This document shows positions 61,624 to 64,000 of a stretch of DNA of 64,000 bases, in pieces. The translations under genes and the position numbers were made by a program. How positions within the stretch are numbered: the stretch's first letter is position 1; each line of letters begins with the position of its first letter. Below the pieces are notes generated by a model. The model searched no databases. It was given only the letters and a program-made list of their open reading frames with translations, and was not told the origin of the DNA. The stretch comes from Photobacterium sp. SKA34 (GTDB lineage Bacteria; Pseudomonadota; Gammaproteobacteria; Enterobacterales; Vibrionaceae). The stretch lies in assembly GCF_000153325.1 (NCBI RefSeq), contig NZ_CH724143.1, positions 244,784 through 308,783 of the forward strand, in the 5' to 3' direction.

Positions 61624-62196
61624 AGGTTTTAGTTTAGTAGAGTTATTAATTGCATCTGTTGTCGGTTTATTAGCAATTGGCATTGTTGGATCAGTTTTCT
61701 TATCTGGACATAATGCAGCTAATAAACGTTCTTGGAGTTGATGTTGCAACAAGATGTGAATGATGCTTTACGTAATATAAAAGAAGATATATTACGGGCT
61801 GGTTATGTATCTGGCGGTTCATCAAGTTTAAAAATATCAGGAGCAATTGAAACCGTATATATAAATCCATCAAATAATTGTCTTGCTTATACATATCAAG
61901 ATAAAACAGGCACACAGAAATACTATTCAATTTATTATAAAGATAGAAATAAAATTGTTTATAAAGAGTTAAGCTCAGATATTAATACAACAACAGCATG
62001 CTCTGTTAATTATGCTAACTCACTTATTTATGAAAAGAGTATAAAAGTCACAGATTTTAACATTAGTAGTGAAGTTGTAGGTTCATCTTCTGCTGCAAGC
62101 CAATATATAACAATGACACTAAAGGCTGAAGTGAAAAATAATACGTCAATAAAAACTGAAAAATTCACAAAAGTAAAAGTAAGGAATTGGCAATGA
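61610..62196 (+). pseudogene. pilW: minor pilin PilW, frameshifted as read
   Basis: The start frame (ATG 61610) encodes MSNAKGFSLVELLIASVVGL and stops at TGA 61739-61741 after 43 codons. The remaining 150 codons, in another frame from about 61732, carry QQDVNDALRNIKEDILRAGY, the typical PilW continuation. Adding one T in the TT at 61732-61733 rejoins them (TCT TTG GAG). The end overlaps the pilX start (ATGA). PilW is part of the minor-pilin priming complex. Mutation, phase variation or sequencing error cannot be told apart here. Confidence 0.88.
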
Positions 62197-63458
62197 GATA
62201 TAAATATCGTCAGTCAGGTATGACTACATTGTTAATTACAAGTGTTTTACTTATTGTTGCTTTATTGTTTTCATTAGCGTCATATAAAAATTTATTTTAT
62301 CAAATAAAACGTACTCAGAATGAAGTTCTTGCGAGACAGGCTCACTGGGTTGCAGAAGGTGGTCTAGAGTGTGGTTTTTCAAAAATTAAGCAAGAAAGTA
62401 ATTTGAATAATATTTTAGATGTTAACTATTTCAATTCGAGTTGTAATAATAGCAAGTTATCTATAACGGTTAATACCATAGATACTGGGAAATATGAATT
62501 GTTGTCGATAAGTAATATTAATCCTGCAGCTAAAAATATTAAAAAAGTGATCATCGCAGGTTCAAATCGAAGTTCTGGAACAATAAAAGCAACATCAGAT
62601 TTAATTATAGATTCCGATGGCGGTAATTCTGATGTGTATCCTGATCCTGGATTAAAAAATGGTTCGGATTATGAGTGTGTTTTACTTAGATATGCTGGAA
62701 CCGTTAAGATTATTGGAACATTTGCTAATAAAGGCTTGCATTATGCTTATCCGCCTTATGATGGTTTTCATACGGGTAATGCAGGATCATATCCAAGTTG
62801 TTTAGGTAGTTATCAATCAACTGTAATAAATAGCATGATAACAGCAAATAATAAACCATCTGTTTTTGGTGAAGATTATATTAAGGATATAGTTTTTGAC
62901 CCTTTTCTTGACACATTTAGTGTTCAACGAGATAAATGGAAAGAAGGTGTTAGAGATAAATCTACTGTAATATCAGGATCAAGTAATTGTTCTACAGATA
63001 TAGCTACGAGTATCAGCTCTGATTCTGATCGTATTTGGGTTGTCGGTGATTGTGACTTAGGTTCAAACGTGTCTGAAATACAATCAAAAATTGATAGTGT
63101 GGGTCTGGCTGGTATTATACTCGTAGTACAAGATGGAATTTTATCAATAGATGGTGCTTTTACTCTTGATGCATTAATTTATCACTTTAAAAGCCCTGAC
63201 AGCAGTTTTGTTCCAACTGAAACAAAGTGGAATCTTTTATCTGCTGGAGATGAATTAACATCAGCCGAAAAAAGTTACGTAGCTTATTTCCAAAATGGTG
63301 CATTTCATCCGAAAGGTGGTTATGTTTTAGATGCTCCAGGCTTAACAGCAAAGTTTAGAGGTTCTTTAAACTTTAGTTTTAATAGCGATGTATTTAAAGA
63401 TGCTCTTGATGATTTAAAAGAAGTTAAGTGGCAAAAAGGATCATGGAATGATCTATAA
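62193..63458 (+). CDS. pilX: PilX-like minor pilin with large C-terminal domain
   Basis: 421 residues. The N-terminus MRYKYRQSGMTTLLITSVLLIVALLF-like stretch (about 1-27) has the PilX feature of a membrane helix without the canonical Glu5, ending the leader at QSG. The remaining 390 residues include several Cys and repeated beta-type segments; typical PilX proteins are about half this length, so this may carry a tip or adhesive domain. ATG 62193 follows AAGGA; a TTG six bases upstream is less likely. Overlaps pilW by 4 and pilV by 11 bp. Confidence 0.78.
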   Translation: MRYKYRQSGMTTLLITSVLLIVALLFSLASYKNLFYQIKRTQNEVLARQAHWVAEGGLECGFSKIKQESNLNNILDVNYFNSSCNNSKLSITVNTIDTGKYELLSISNINPAAKNIKKVIIAGSNRSSGTIKATSDLIIDSDGGNSDVYPDPGLKNGSDYECVLLRYAGTVKIIGTFANKGLHYAYPPYDGFHTGNAGSYPSCLGSYQSTVINSMITANNKPSVFGEDYIKDIVFDPFLDTFSVQRDKWKEGVRDKSTVISGSSNCSTDIATSISSDSDRIWVVGDCDLGSNVSEIQSKIDSVGLAGIILVVQDGILSIDGAFTLDALIYHFKSPDSSFVPTETKWNLLSAGDELTSAEKSYVAYFQNGAFHPKGGYVLDAPGLTAKFRGSLNFSFNSDVFKDALDDLKEVKWQKGSWNDL

Positions 63459-63879
63459 AAATCAAAAGGGCTTTAGCCTACTCGAAGTCATTATTTCACT
63501 TGCTGTACTTTCAGTTGGAGTACTGGGCCTTGTTAAAATGCAGGCGTATATGGAAGTGAAGTCTGAAAATGCATTAAAAACGTTAGATGCGCTTTATATA
63601 GCAGAGTCACAAATGGAGTATTACCAAAGACGTGTAAATAACGTTAGCGGTGCTACTGGTTTGATCCCATTTTCAAGTATGGCGAATTCCACTTATTGCA
63701 TAGATTCAGTGGCTATAAGTAAAGGTTATTCTCTTACTTGTAACGTCTCTGAACCTATCACGGCTCTATCTGGCGCATTAAGAACAATTGATGTCAAAGT
63801 AAGTTGGGCTGATCGCCGTGGAATATCTCAAGCGGTTTCACTTAAATCAGCAATTTCTAAATATAGTGAATTTGATTAA
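63448..63879 (+). CDS. pilV: type IV minor pilin PilV
   Basis: Minor pilin of 143 residues: leader MIYKNQKG, then FSLLEVIISLAVLSVGVLGL with Glu5, and a C-terminal domain with a Cys pair (STYCIDS and LTCNVS). Last gene of the fimT-pilW-pilX-pilV operon; its ATG lies inside the pilX end. Assigned to PilV from order and N-terminal pattern. Confidence 0.87.
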   Translation: MIYKNQKGFSLLEVIISLAVLSVGVLGLVKMQAYMEVKSENALKTLDALYIAESQMEYYQRRVNNVSGATGLIPFSSMANSTYCIDSVAISKGYSLTCNVSEPITALSGALRTIDVKVSWADRRGISQAVSLKSAISKYSEFD

Positions 63880-63911
63880 CCTGCCTAAATTTATGCCAAA
63901 AAATACTTTTA

Positions 63912-63954
63912 AAAGTCGTTTTGAATAAAAAACATTCAAACGATTTTTTTTTGT
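63912..63954 (+). terminator. terminator after pilV
   Basis: TCGTTT-T-GAAT / ATTC-AAACGA stem with one bulge, followed by a long T run. Confidence 0.8.
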
Positions 63955-63964
63955 CAAAAAAACA

Positions 63965-64000
63965 TTGTCAGCGAATAAAATCCCCCTATAATGCGACCTC
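63965..64000 (+). promoter_or_regulatory. rRNA operon P1-type promoter
   Basis: TTGTCA at 63965-63970, 16-base spacer, perfect TATAAT at 63987-63992, then the GC-rich discriminator GCGACCTC. This pattern, including CCCTATAATGCG, is that of E. coli rrn P1. The rRNA genes themselves are beyond the edge. Confidence 0.75.

Overview
The window is a chromosomal segment of a gammaproteobacterium, almost certainly a member of the Vibrionaceae (Photobacterium- or Aliivibrio-like; the genus is not settled from sequence alone). Supporting signs are the translation operon order (ftsH-folP-glmM-secG-tRNAs-rimP-nusA-infB-rbfA-truB-rpsO-pnp-nlpI), a CNT nucleoside transporter of the Vibrio cholerae type, a tmRNA encoding the tag ANDENYALAA, and a block of minor type IV pilins directly after dnaJ. 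Nearly everything is conserved core genome. The clear accessory segment is about 43.5-48.2 kb.

Layout. 1-13.6 kb: translation and RNA-processing operon, with tRNA-Leu(GAG), initiator tRNA and an RNase III-type leader hairpin before pnp. 13.7-19.0 kb: the O2-independent ubiquinone genes ubiV, ubiU and ubiT, interrupted by a PAS-GGDEF-EAL c-di-GMP enzyme and followed by a YhbS-like acetyltransferase. 19.2-23.0 kb: gldA, holD-rimI, prfC. 23.2-30.5 kb: nucleoside uptake and catabolism (yjjV, nupC, deoC, deoA, deoB, deoD), with PurR-like and paired CRP-like sites before nupC and a hairpin-rich intergenic region before deoC. 30.6-42.7 kb: ytjB/serB, a double-PilZ protein divergent from radA, an M23 peptidase, ettA, slt, trpR, yjjX. 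42.8-48.2 kb: an XRE/S24-like regulator, a long AT-rich gap, a large repeat-bearing metzincin-like lipoprotein and a complete IS4-like element of 1425 bp. 48.2-53.4 kb: ahpF/ahpC with an OxyR-type site, ssrA, smpB, ratA-ratB, bamE. 53.5-60.5 kb: recN (frameshifted as read) with two LexA boxes, nadK, grpE, dnaK, dnaJ with heat-shock promoters. 60.5-63.9 kb: minor pilins pilE, fimT, pilW (frameshifted as read), pilX, pilV. The last 36 bases look like a ribosomal RNA P1 promoter, so an rrn operon probably starts just outside.

How it works together: much of the window is growth-linked machinery (initiation factor, ribosome maturation, PNPase, tmRNA rescue, chaperones). The deo/nup block lets the cell take up and burn nucleosides. 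The less expected items are the IS that split the ahpF terminator, two single-base frameshifts in otherwise intact conserved genes, the lipoprotein with five 54-bp tandem repeats, the oversized PilX-like pilin and the hairpin cluster before deoC.
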